Notes: a model not told the origin generated them from the sequence alone. A stretch of DNA of 17,900 nt from Zygnema cylindricum (GCA_037447655.1 JBBHKE010003372.1:33957-51856); one strand, 5' to 3'; positions 1 to 10,092 are shown, numbered from the stretch's first letter. Numbers and translations are program-made.

Positions 1-448
1 AGTTTTTTTTTTTTCGGTATAGCGTATTTTTAGTGAATTTAGGAATTTTAGTTAACAGTTTCGGAGAGCTATTGTTTCTTTTTTAAAGATGTTCAGATAG
101 TAAGTTTTCTCTTTCGGTATAAACTTTTTGAAGGTCTTTTATCACCAGTATATATGGAAAATAGAGAATTTTTATAAAAGTTTACTAAATTTTTGTTTAA
201 AACTTTTCAGGTATCTGGCTAATTTTGCTTTAGTTTTTCAAAAACTCTTTTGATGTTGAAAATATTTTTAAGAGATAAAAGGTATATATGACCACTATTT
301 TCTGGAAGTTTTTCAAATATGGCTTTCTCTTTTGAATGATAGACTTGTAGAAATTTTTTCTTTGTTATCGAGAGGCTTTGACAATTGATTTTAAGGATTT
401 AAGTGATTTTTATGCGATATGGCTTTTTTTTTTTTGATGGTTTTTTAG
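1..448 (+). other. Intron sequence of the HCS1-type gene, upstream of its penultimate exon
   Basis: This stretch is T-rich, has stops in all plus frames, and ends in a run of T followed by AG at 447-448, a typical plant 3' splice site. No conserved biotin-ligase block can be read in it, so I take it as intron. The exon before it lies outside the window. Confidence 0.6.
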
Positions 449-790
449 AGTTTTTGGCACAGTGCCTCACAGGCGATGGATACCTTTTGGCCGTAAACGA
501 GAAGGGAGAGAAATTCGAGCTTCATCCTGATGGGAATAGGTTTGTTTCTCATCAATTGATTTTGTTTTTTGTGGTCTCTCTCTCTCTCTCCTTCTCCCTC
601 TCCTTCTCCTCCTCCCTCTCCTTCTCCTTCTCCCTCTCCTTCTTCCCATTTTATTTTAATCGAGAAATTGTCTCTCCTTCAAATCTTGATGATAATGTGT
701 TTCTTCCCCCCCTTTTTTTTTTCTTTTATGTTTTACAGTTTGGATTTTTTCAAAGGCCTCGCACGAAGAAAAATCGCAGGGAACGAATGA
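449..790 (+). CDS. HCS1: Biotin--protein ligase (holocarboxylase synthetase), C-terminal end, two last exons
   Basis: Holocarboxylase synthetase attaches biotin, through biotinyl-AMP, to a lysine of biotin carboxylases such as acetyl-CoA and methylcrotonoyl-CoA carboxylase. Exons are 449-539 and 739-790; the donor is GT at 540-541 and the acceptor is ACAG ending at 738. The join completes a Ser codon (AAT AG|T) and gives a 46-residue C-terminus containing GDGYLLAV, then ELHPDGNSLDFFKG, then LARRKIAGNE and a TGA at 788-790. The ELHPDGNS-DFFKGL-RRKI block is, from my knowledge of the family, the C-terminal signature of plant HCS1 (BPL C-terminal domain). The first exon could also begin at 451, because the acceptor reads AGAG. 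The catalytic domain is outside the window. The four residues AGNE after RRKI extend the tail compared with the Arabidopsis end as I recall it. Identity is firm; the exact start of the first visible exon is less so. Confidence 0.87.
575..647 (+). repeat. CT-rich low-complexity tract in the last HCS1 intron
   Basis: About 70 bases of almost pure C and T, made of CTCTCT and CTCCTT/CTCCCT units, lie inside the intron at 540-738. It is separate from the T-rich tract next to the acceptor at 738. It is a simple repeat and encodes nothing, although plus frames stay open through it. Confidence 0.8.
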
Positions 791-1221
791 TTTTCTCGTT
801 TATAGACACTACTGCTTTTTGTGAAACCCCAGTGAAAAAGAAAAAAAAACTGAAAACTGAAAACTGGAAACTGAAACTGTTTTTTTCTTCTACAAGAAGT
901 AACTCTTAATCAAGTAAAGACTTCAATTACAGTTTCTCTTGTGTGTTCATTTCATACAGAAGATAGTGTGAAAAGACGTTCTTCTAGTCGTGGTAGTAGT
1001 AGTTGTTGGTACATCCTTTGGGATGTACTTCGGGCGTAGAAAAACTGTGGCATGCTTTTTAACTTTTTAGTTTCTACTTTTTAACTTTTTAGTTTCTTGG
1101 TGAAATATTTTGACGAATTTGAATTTTTTGATTTTTTTAATATATAGACTTTAGGTTGACATTTGTATCTCATCAGACTAGACATTTATTACAAAAGGCA
1201 ATTGTTAACTGAGGTTCTGTA

Positions 1222-1227
1222 AATAAA
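1222..1227 (+). promoter_or_regulatory. Candidate poly(A) signal of the HCS1-type gene
   Basis: This is a perfect AATAAA about 430 bases after the HCS1 stop. Plant signals are loose, so this is a candidate only; a second cluster at about 1490-1499 is an alternative. Confidence 0.35.
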
Positions 1228-1592
1228 AATGACGAGCTTCTAACATTTTCATCCCTTCATATGAAATTCACATTCTTGTATTCTTTTTCCTTTTTTTTTC
1301 CGCCAATTTGTTGCCGATTTTCTTGTTTGCTTCAATCGGGGAGATTCAATGGGCCGAATTTAGTATATTACACTATAAATTGCTGTTATCGTTAAGAAAT
1401 ATATTTAGTGTGGAGTTTTTTTGATGTATTGATTCTACTTTAGGGTTGAGTGATGTGGAAGACTTTGGACTCTTTACCAAGTCATTGTAAATAAATAAAC
1501 AATTGATACTTTGACGCTATTTTATGTTGAAGGGCAAATACCAAACTACCAAATTGCGAGCATTTCCTAAAACTGGAGTTGGAAACTACGTC

Positions 1593-1800
1593 GTGTATCG
1601 CTATTAGTGTTATTTTTTTTTTGCCACTTTAAACATCTTTTCTCTGCACACATATGTTGGACTTTGGATCTGACGGCTGCGATTGCAAGCCAAGATTTTC
1701 ATCTTCCAATCGGCGGTCCCCATGTGAAAATAGGAAAAGTCTGTACAGAGAAAAGATGTTTTAAGTGACAAATAAATTATTAACATTAATGGCGGTGCAC
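1593..1800. mobile_element. MITE-like element, copy 1 (TIRs of about 58 bp)
   Basis: The left arm, 1593-1650, is an imperfect inverted copy of the right arm, 1742-1800, with roughly 47 of 59 aligned positions matching and one gap. The strongest block is ACATCTTTTCTCTG on the left and CAGAGAAAAGATGT on the right. The roughly 90-base middle has no ORF. The middle matches the reverse complement of the element at 9655-9890. Its short length, long TIRs and lack of coding point to a non-autonomous DNA transposon or foldback element. I could not find a convincing target-site duplication, so the superfamily is undetermined and the outer ends are approximate. Confidence 0.75.
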
Positions 1801-2300
1801 AGTGTATATGTCCAGAGCTACCATCTCAACACAATATCACTAGACAAACACAATCCTCGGGCATATATCAGATGGGTTTTTGCCAGTTTTTGAAAAATGA
1901 GCTTCTTATTATGACATGCATCAAGTTAACCTTCATTACAGTAAAATCTGAAATATACTCTCACTTTTACCAACCAATTTCTGGAGTTAATTGCAACCGC
2001 CATTTTCCACTTTTTGTCGAAAACATTGCGACAAGTTACGTGACACAAATCTCTCTAAGAATTAAAAAAAACTGCAAATGTAACCAACTGACGGGCACTT
2101 TTAAAATTTAACAATTATTAAAAAACAAAAGCAACACCCATCCGAACACTAAAATTTCGTCTAAATTTATAACCTTCAAACTGTCAAAACGCTTAAACGC
2201 CTGTACAAAACAAACAAAACAAAAAAAATCTGCAAAAACTAAAACATATAAAACTATATTTTTGCACCGCACTCATCAACAGTCAGAAAATATAAACATT

Positions 2301-5300
2301 CTATTCGTTGTCTTCCATGGTACTCTCGATGATGCCCCCGAGAAAAGTCTTAAAATAATCCTTCGGCTCGGTAACAAAACAAGATATGATGTCCCTTAAT
2401 GTGACAATACCGGTTGCCCTTCTCTCCTCATCAACGACATGTATACGGTGAATTTTCTTTTCCGCTAATTGCTCAATCACATCCACAAGCTTTTCCGTCC
2501 CTTTACAAGATATTGGAGGTCGCAATAACGGCCGTGACCCATCTGCATCTGCGTTTAAACCGGATACTGTTGTCACGAACTCTCGTACCGTCAATTCCCT
2601 GCAAAAGATGAAAACAACAGAAAAAGACAAAAACGACAGAGACAAAAACGTTAGAAAAAGAAAAATCAACAGAAAATGACAGGGAAGAACAGCAAAAGAC
2701 AGGGAAAGACGGAAAAAGTTAGTCAAAAGTGACAGGTTTTGGTTTGCCAGAAAAAGACTTGTAAGCCTTGAGAATAAAGAGAAAACCACGGGCAAAAAAT
2801 ATATTTACTCGTACGGATCTCTTTCATTTTGTAATAAAACAACTAAGTTTACTCTGGATGATTCTTCACCACCATGATATATTACCAGAGTGCTTCTAAG
2901 GGACAAACAGTTGAAAAAAAAAAAACTACCTCGATACTAAGGAAAAACATTCATCAACCCAAAGGCCAAAAGTACAAAAGTATCACCAAAAAAAATCCAA
3001 CGTGAGATATAAACTACACAACAAAGAAATTGAACTAAGATAGTCTACAAAGACTGCGAAGAAACAACAGTCTCCTCCTTCCACTTTATTTTTGTAAACT
3101 TGGTACTACGGTACCACCTTGTTCGCCATAAACCAAAAAATCTCAAAATGCAAATGCTAAAATAGGCTTCGGAGCTCATCCTAAGACCTTCCTTCTTCCT
3201 TCCTTTTAAAACCATTTTCCTCTCAATGTCATTTCAAGCTTATCCCAACCCCCGTAAGAGTTTACAAATCACATACCTTCGCCGTTTAAAAAGGTCTGGA
3301 TGAAGAAAAAGATATCGTACATCCCTTACACTCACATTCGCATAAAGCTTCTTCTCTACTCCTTCAACTACGGGCAAACCGCCAATATCCTTCTCTCTCA
3401 TCAACATAAAGGCCTCCAGAACCAAATGGTCTGCATCGACCGATACCACCTGCATGATCGAGAGCAAAAGAATACAGAGGAACACTAAGGAAAATTGTAA
3501 CGTAACAACAAGAATACATGGTATCAATTATTTATCATACACTTTATCAGGGATATTTTTTTTTTTCTCATGGATAACTTTCATAATATTGAGACCTTTG
3601 TGATTACCTGATTTTTGCTTTTGTTCTCGATGCCAAAATCCTAATAAATACCCAATTTCAAAGATGCAGAGAACTGAAACGAAGGAGCATGCAAAACGAT
3701 AACATTTTTTTTTTAATGGCTATGCCTTATGGAACTCTTCAACTTGGCAAGAAACAGTACATATGGGTTCCTTTATTCAATGGGACATACCTGCTTTTTT
3801 GTTTTTGCAAACAGACAGCTAAATTGGCCTTTATTACCACAAAGCTACAAAGACAGTCAAGTTTACATCCCATCTGAAAAAAAAAGGTTGACCACATTAA
3901 CATTTGTGTTCCCAGATCAATTGAAACTATAAAATGAATATATGACAAACATAACTGCATTTCTACTTTCATTTTTAAATTCTCTCCCCATTCCACGAAC
4001 AGCTCTACACTGCAAATAGTAATTAGAGTTATGTACGCTAATTCCGTCACCCCCAAATTTTGACTCTATCACCATAAATAGAGTACATTATTCTAAATTA
4101 TTCTTTACATGATTTAAGGTACTTTTTGAATGAGCGTTAATAACTCTAATACAGTGCCGTTTTAAATAGTGTGGCGTACGGTCAGTGTCTGACTGTGCAA
4201 AATTGTACTTTATTAAGTAGAAAATTACAAATAATGATTTAATACAGACAGTTATCATGTAAATGCGTTTTAACAAACCGCGTAGTGCAAACGTCATAAT
4301 GACGTGAAACTGTACGTTTTGTCAGATTCTGTACGTGTACCTAATTTACAGTAGATATATTCAGCGCCTAAATTTACGTCCAAATTAGAGTTATTGATAA
4401 ATTAGATTTTTTTTTTTTTGAAAAGGGTTGATTACCCAAAATAGAGTTAATAACTCTAATTATTTTTTCGTTTTTACTCTAATTATTTCTTTACTCTAAT
4501 TACGATTCGCTGTGTAGAGAGGTATGCTCCCAAAAAAAAAACAGAGAGGGACAAAAGTTTACCTGTTCTGGTGCCATAAAAGGAAGTCCTAGTTGTTCCA
4601 GAGTGTTCTCCGATATGCTATCGAACCAATCAAAACCACGGCATTCGGCAAGTCCCTTGAGTACTGCTGATTGTGTGATGAGATTTGTGACATATGGCTG
4701 TCCTGGATCAACGACAGGAACGCTTCGAAGTCGAAATTTGCTAAGTAACAATAAAACTGTAAGCATACTATCATCTGGACATATGGCAAGAAATGGGGCC
4801 CATCTGTACGATCGTGTGATGTCTGCCACCTGTCAGAATTAGAATGGAGAAGCGACAAAAGACAGGATACTGTTTAGTATGGATTCTATTCTCATGTTGT
4901 TTGCTTGATAACAATGCAAGTCTACACAATTTCAAAAAGTCTTGAATAATGTGTGGTTTAGCTAACTCATATGTGAGCATTTGACACAATGTTTTAAGTA
5001 AAAACTGTATAATCATAGTTTTAATGACAAAACATTTCAATGCTTGGGATGCTATACAGAAAAAAGCACGCACAGGTAAATTACAGCCGGTTCATGCAAC
5101 TTATTCAACGAGAATGGCATCAGAAAGATAAGTTCTATGAATACCATTTGCTGCCGAAAGAACTTCCATTTCAACATTGCTTCCTTATTATCGAAGCAAT
5201 TTAACTGAGAACTTCTCTATCCTGACAATTATTTCAGCCCAAATATTTCGCATTCAATAAGTCCAAATGAGCTCTAGCAATGTAGTGGTGCCTTTCTAAT

Positions 5301-8300
5301 TCTAACTGGTTTCTGTCTGAAGCCCTCTTAACACAGTCAGTTTCTGGCTTAAAGAGAACAAATTTATCCGTTAAAAATCTGCAAGCATAACACTTAAAAT
5401 TTCCCAGCTTCCATTTTCAATTTTCCAATGTATATCCAATGTTCAATGTCCTAGTTTCCAATCTAATAAGATGTATTTGAAGAGTGATCAAGATGGGAGG
5501 TTGCTCGAGTAGTTACAAGGAAAGCAAATGTCAAAGTCGAACCTCCCAAAGTCAATATTTGGGACATCTGAAAGCAATTGAAGTTTTCAGGCTTATGCCA
5601 CCCTTTTCGCTACATTGACAAAAAAAAATCAGGTTTGTTTGAATTCCGAAAAATGAGTAGGCGCTATTTAAGGCATTTTACAAATTCTCTAACATTTTCC
5701 AGAAATGCTCCAGATCTCAGTTAACACTAACAATACGCATCACTCATTTTGTAAGCCACTACACTGCCCATCGGTATCAGTGTAAAGGAATCATTACTGT
5801 AAATCCGGAATTAAAATATATACTACTAATTTAACGTAGGAAGATGTGGCGAATCGTAGTCCACTCTCTTAAATAGCGTTATTAAACCTATTTTACGATT
5901 TTCTGCCAAAAAAAGCTTGTGCCAACTACACCGCCAATCGCTATTAGCGTGTAGGTTTGATTAGCGTATACTATTATTTAGCGTGGTGTACGCTAATTGG
6001 GAATTTGGAAATTTTGGAAGAAATCGATTACTCTAATTAGGAATTAGGTATTTTTTTAAATAGTGTGGATAATTCTATTTGAGAATAAAAACAAAAAAAA
6101 GCGGGACGGGATTAGCGTACACAACGCTAATAGCGATTAGCGGTGTAGTGTACTTAACACCTAGCAGCGCTCCGTGCAGCTTCAAACGACACATACTTTA
6201 TAAATCCCAAAAGCCTACCTTAGTGGACTTAAAAGGCTCCTCCTGTAGCAGTATCTTGTAAAAATCCTCTCCCAATGCATCTGCTGCTGATTCTGGGTTT
6301 TTCCCCATACTGCGATCCACCGCCACTCCTCCCATCACAGCTGCCCCCACAGCTGCTGCTGTGAGCCCAGCGACTGCCACCTGTCCTGTAAAACCCATTG
6401 CTATGGCCCCCATGGCTCCCAACGCTCCGGCTCCTATGCCGGTTGCCGCGGCTGTTCCTGCAAAACAGTCATACTGGACAACTTTAGCAGAATTCTTATA
6501 CCACTCTCGCGTGGAATTCAAGAAAGCACTGTGACCATAGCAAGTAACTACTACACTGCCCAACACTAGAAGTGTAAAGAAACTATCAGTGTAAATGCGG
6601 AATTAGAATGCATTATACTAAGTTAGTGTAGGGAGACGTGGCGGATTGTAACCCACTCCCTTCAACAGTGTTATTAAAATGATTTTGTGATTTTTGGCCA
6701 GAAAAAGTGACGACCACACTACTGCCAGCAGTGGTAAGCATACTGTTTCCGTCCTTTCCTATAGCACCAAAAGGCTTTGGTTTCTATTACAATGGCTGAG
6801 GTTATTTCTGAAGAATGTTCACTTTGGTTTATGTCGAAGGACACCTTTTTCTCAGCTAATTTACAAGAAAAGACACCAAGTGGTATTTACGAGTGTATGA
6901 AAGAATGTAAAGTGCAACGTAACGTGAAATTTCCTATACTTCTTCCTTATATAATTCACTTTGGTTCATGCCAGAGGACTTCTCCTGGTCTAGTTCAAGA
7001 TAAGACCCGTGCCTTGTTCATGCAATTGTATGCATGAGTGAATTGCATTGATTGGGGTCAGATGCTGTGGTAAAGAATGAGTAATGGAGAGTTTAAAAGA
7101 GATGCATCAGCTTACTAAAAAATTGCAGGAAAAAGTTTTGTCACCACTGTGACCATCTAAATATGACCATCTAAAGAGACGTTGACCTTAAAACATGACT
7201 ACTTTTCTTTTTCTCACTTGCCTTCTTTGGTCTCTCTCTGGTCATAAATTTACTAAAAATGACTGGCTAACATGAAAACCTCAATGAAAATTTTAAGAAA
7301 CCGTATAAACTATCTTCAAATAATCTCCCCAGAAATTACCACACCATAAATCAAAGCGAAGATTTAACCAAGCTTGAACATGAACATCATTTACGATTGT
7401 TACCACACCTAAATTATGCAAACTGGGTCGTTTATGACATTTGAAATGCTCCAGATTTCCTCTTATACAAGCATTACACATACATGAAATTGTGAGACTT
7501 TCATGTGTAAAAAGGGCTCCTTACAAGCTTTGAAGCCATTACGCACAAATAACTTACACCTGATTACTCCTAATTATGCCTGGAAAACTGAGTACGGCAC
7601 ATGAATAGTGTGGAATTTCACACCCAAAAAGAGCATCTTACAAGAGAGAAAAAGATCCAAAAAAAAAAGGGGATAAAATCGACATCCATTACAATGGAGA
7701 AAATTACATACCTGCAGCCAGACTGGCGGCTGCCAGCTCTGCCTGCTCCAGAACCCAAAGTATGATGGCGGGAAAGTCAACCATTCCTAAATAACTGTCG
7801 GTCCAACTGATAGGATCGACTTTGGTGACATCACGAACAGGAGCAGAAAGTATTCCATTTTTAGAGAGGATCTGGACGGCTGTCAAAATGCTGTCATCGG
7901 ACGCGATTTCAACCACTGTTGAAAATGCACCACAACAGTTGAAAAAGAAAAAATCAACAACAAATAACACAATTTTTTGTCAAAAGTCACCGTTTCCTTA
8001 TTCTCGACCATCTGATCTGCAAGAGCACATACGTTGACAATACAAATGACTTCATTTGGTAAAAAACATGAAAAAATGGCAGCTTTAACCACTTTTATCA
8101 ACATTAGACTTGAAATCACATGAGGTTGTTTTCGCTTATGTAAGGATGCAACCTCACAAAATCTACATATTCCTGTACTCTTGCTGACAATATCATACTA
8201 CGTTGAGCAAATGTTTAATAATCGCAAAAGGGAAAATATATATGGTTCTGAGTTCAGGAAACCAAGTGGATTCCTAAGAAATTGTGAAGCGGTTAGTTAC

Positions 8301-8976
8301 TAAGAAAATTGAAAGTTTCAAACACAACACCTTCACAGTTTTTTTTGTTAAACATAGACAAATGTAAAAAACGAAAAAAATCTTCACCGAGAATATCATG
8401 AATTGGCTCATAGGTTGGACCAAGCTCACATTACTAAAACACACACTAATTCATGTGAAGACAAAAATATAAAAACAGCAAATTTAAAATCGTACAGTCA
8501 GGCGAGGCACAGAAAGTTGAGAAAAGACAACAAGGTCTTGATATCAATTATAGCTAGTTTAATTTTTATTTGAAACTGATTTTGAAAATTCCAAACATTA
8601 CAGTAACAACTTTATTTCAAACATTACTCATTATTTATTTCAAACACTACAGCAATTAGTTTATTTGAAACATTTCAGTGATAATTTTATTTCAAAAGTT
8701 TCAATATTTATATTATTTCAAACATTACGGTCATTACTTTATTTCGAACCTTACAGTAATAATTTTGTGTCCAACATTACAGTCAAAACAGTACAGCAAT
8801 TATTTACCTTCTCCTATAGCTGGAGGAGGAAAATTTGAAGCAGGAATTTCTGCAAAAGCAGCATTCAACATGTTTTGAGCTTCCGGTGACGTTTTTTTCT
8901 CTCTCCTCCCTCCTTTACCTCCTTTCTCTCTTCCTCCTCCTGGCTCCTTTCCTCCTTCACCTCCATTTGTATCCAT
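2301..8976 (-). CDS. KING1: Four-CBS-domain protein, SnRK1 regulatory subunit gamma-1-like (KING1 family)
   Basis: Minus-strand exons are 8976-8808, 7915-7712, 6457-6219, 4829-4563, 3449-3277 and 2598-2301. All introns are GT...AG with matching phases, giving 449 aa. The ATG at 8974-8976 has an in-frame TGA 15 bases upstream. Landmarks: LNAAFAEIP near residues 37-45; CBS1 at about 57-120 (ILSKNGILSAPV, SWTDSYLGMVDFPAI); a Gly/Ala-rich stretch at 125-171; CBS2 at about 205-290 (RWAPFLAI, LITQSAVL); CBS3 at about 294-350 (REKDIGGLPVVEG, VSVRDVRYL); CBS4 at about 375-440 (KKIHRIHVVDEE, GIVTLRDII). These align in order with Arabidopsis KING1 (424 aa) as I remember it. The family is related to AMPK gamma, senses adenylates in animals and fungi, and was found as a partner of the plant SnRK1 kinase; whether it is a true SnRK1 subunit in plants is disputed because the beta-gamma hybrid protein fills that role. 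Introns of 678 to 1389 bases carry repeats. The gene is divergent from the CFIm68-like gene. Confidence 0.9.
4003..4519. mobile_element. TIR element in intron 4 of the KING1-like gene
   Basis: The ends are CTCTACAC at 4003-4010 and GTGTAGAG at 4512-4519. The 27-base termini 4003-4029 and 4493-4519 match as inverted repeats at 24 positions. Inside are repeated ACTCTAATTATTT units (4430-4500) and a TTTAAATAGTGTGG block that also occurs in the element at 5926-6148. There is no coding capacity. An AG on both sides could be a 2-bp duplication but is too short to trust. Confidence 0.65.
5757..5935. repeat. Interspersed repeat R, copy 1 (intron 3 of the KING1-like gene)
   Basis: A block of about 180 bases begins CACTACACTGCCC and closely resembles 6549-6726 in the same orientation. 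Shared landmarks in order are CTACACTGCCC, AGTGTAAAG, TGTAAAT-CGGAATTA, GATGTGGCG/GACGTGGCG, CCACTC, GTTATTAAA and the final ACTACACCGCC/ACACTACTGCC. Many of the differences are transitions. The next element starts in its last bases. Confidence 0.75.
5926..6148. mobile_element. Short TIR element (223 bp) with near-perfect 25-bp ends
   Basis: The left end (5926-5950) and the reverse complement of the right end (6148-6124) share CTACACCGC-AATCGCTATTAGCGT with one mismatch in 25. Both arms contain GATTAGCGTA further in. The centre holds TACTCTAATTAGGAATTAGG and TTTAAATAGTGTGG, related to the element at 4003-4519. The TIRs are the best preserved in the window, so this is probably the youngest insertion. 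It ends 70 bases from the exon 3 donor of the KING1-like gene. No target-site duplication was seen. Confidence 0.75.
6549..6726. repeat. Interspersed repeat R, copy 2 (intron 2 of the KING1-like gene)
   Basis: This is the second copy of the block at 5757-5935, in the same orientation, on the other side of exon 3. It starts CTACACTGCCC at 6551 and ends ACACTACTGCC at 6726. It starts about 90 bases from the exon 3 acceptor. Sequence further right, 6727-7711, is unremarkable intron. Confidence 0.75.
8611..8789. repeat. 26-bp minisatellite, about 7 copies, in intron 1 of the KING1-like gene
   Basis: Units built on TTTATTTCAAACATTACAGT (plus strand) start at 8611, 8634, 8660, 8686, 8712, 8738 and 8764. 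The period is exactly 26 over the last five steps. Copies are diverged, and a weaker unit can be seen before 8611. The array ends about 20 bases from the 5' splice site of intron 1 (GT at 8807-8806 on the minus strand). Confidence 0.85.
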
Positions 8977-9654
8977 TTGAGAAGACGATGCTCAAGAATC
9001 AGTCATTAACAAATCTGCGTTCCAAATCATTTGCAAGAGAAGTAATCGGAGAAGCAAATGGAAAAGTAGACGGATGTCTTTTCCTTGTTTTTTAATCTGA
9101 ACCTTTTCAGTGTATCTTAAGATCATCCAATTCTTTAAAAAAAAAAAATCTCCTGTTCCTTCTTTGATGATTTGGTAAGGTTCTGTTAATACTCTGATGC
9201 AATATCAGCTCCAGTAATCCAGAGAATTTCGGTACATAGAAAATAATAAAAACTGCTGACACTTGACTTATTACTGGAGGAAATTGCCAGGATCCATCCA
9301 AGAAGACAAGGAATTGGAAAAATTGCTGCCAGCAAGGATTGGACGATGCCAGCTCCTCTTTCCAATCCGTACAAAATTACAGATGTACGGATTGCTTAAG
9401 TACGAAAAGTACCAATTTGAGATGAACAAGCCCCCCGCCTGCAGCACTACAAATGCCGACGTGGCCTGAGAAATTTGCGAGTGACACGCAATATGCTGTA
9501 CCTAGTGCTGTACTTTAGTGACTACCGTACTGTATTGTACTTTACCATCTCACACTGTGGTTCAAACTTGTCAATTTTTCAGTGAACGCTCACAGTTTAT
9601 CGCTATTTAGGCATGTTTTTCCCAGAGATTCCTACTGCAGAAATTAGAAGCAGT

Positions 9655-9890
9655 ACACGTGTAACGCTATTTATCGCGTGTTTATATTTTTTTCGTTACT
9701 TCAAGAGTAAAAGCATCTTTTCTCCGTGCACAGAAGTCCGATTTTCAATTCAAGACCCCGATTCGGAAGTTGAAAATCTTACCTTCCAATCGAAACCGTC
9801 GGATTAACAGTCCAACGTACGGAGAAAAGGTGTTTTAAGTGGCAGAAAAGAAATAAAGAATCAACGTTAACAGTATTGATACACGGTGCA
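9655..9890. mobile_element. MITE-like element, copy 2, inverted relative to copy 1
   Basis: The left arm, with GCATCTTTTCTCCGTGCAC ending near 9734, and the right arm, TACGGAGAAAAGGTGTTTTA from 9818, are inverted repeats, extended outward by CACGTGTAACGCTATT and the complement of CAGTATTGATACACGGTG. The reverse complement of the middle matches copy 1 over landmarks GTTGGACT, GACGG, AAGATTTTCA and ATCGG-GGTC. It has no coding capacity and lies about 275 bases upstream of the CFIm68-like ATG. Confidence 0.72.
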
Positions 9891-10048
9891 ACGCTGGCAG
9901 CTAAACTGCGAACTATGAACTTATAAACAGATCTCCTTGAAAACGGCGAACGGAACTGCTGTAACAGCGAATCGATAATACCAGTCACTTTCACTCTCAG
10001 AAGTCTTCACCCACGTCCCCAATTTTCAACCAACGCCTGATCTCCCAA

Positions 10049-10056
10049 AAACCCTA
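10049..10056 (+). promoter_or_regulatory. Telo-box upstream of the CFIm68-like gene
   Basis: AAACCCTA lies 110 bases before the ATG. Telo-boxes are common close to the transcription start of plant genes for translation and RNA processing, which fits this gene. Function here is inferred. Confidence 0.5.
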
Positions 10057-10092
10057 GAAACCGCTTTGCAAGCGCTTCTGTTCGCTTGCTGC

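Larger units (their letters stand above)
791..2300. other. HCS1 3' UTR and convergent intergenic region
   Basis: No coding segment is supported here. It holds the 3' end of the HCS1-type transcript, a TIR element at about 1593-1800, and, on the minus strand, the 3' UTR of the KING1-like gene that ends at 2301. AATAAA-type signals occur at 1222-1227 and in an AATAAATAAA run near 1490-1499. Confidence 0.6.

Noticed and set aside
2599-2795. Open minus frame running upstream from the last KING1-like exon with a Leu/Phe-rich, membrane-like sequence
   Set aside because: It is intron 5 read through its pyrimidine-rich 3' part. A TTGCAG acceptor at 2599-2601 and the alignment of CBS domains across the join show it is not coding.
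5740-6160. CACTA-superfamily (En/Spm) origin of the elements that start CACTACAC
   Set aside because: The first bases fit, but I found no 3-bp target-site duplication and no transposase fragment, so I left the superfamily open.
6777-7037. 86-codon plus-strand ORF with two similar blocks (SLWFMSKD and HFGSCQRT regions)
   Set aside because: It lies antisense in intron 2 of the KING1-like gene and matches no family I know. The two blocks look like a small local duplication of non-coding DNA.
449-8976. Functional cluster of biotin ligase and SnRK1-related subunit (lipid and energy control)
   Set aside because: The genes are convergent with separate regulation, and chance neighbours are the rule in plant genomes. 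Nothing in the sequence links them.
9186-9469. Short overlapping ORFs on both strands between the divergent genes
   Set aside because: No motif, no splice context that extends the KING1-like N-terminus, and an in-frame stop lies directly upstream of its ATG. They are probably 5' UTR, promoter or chance.
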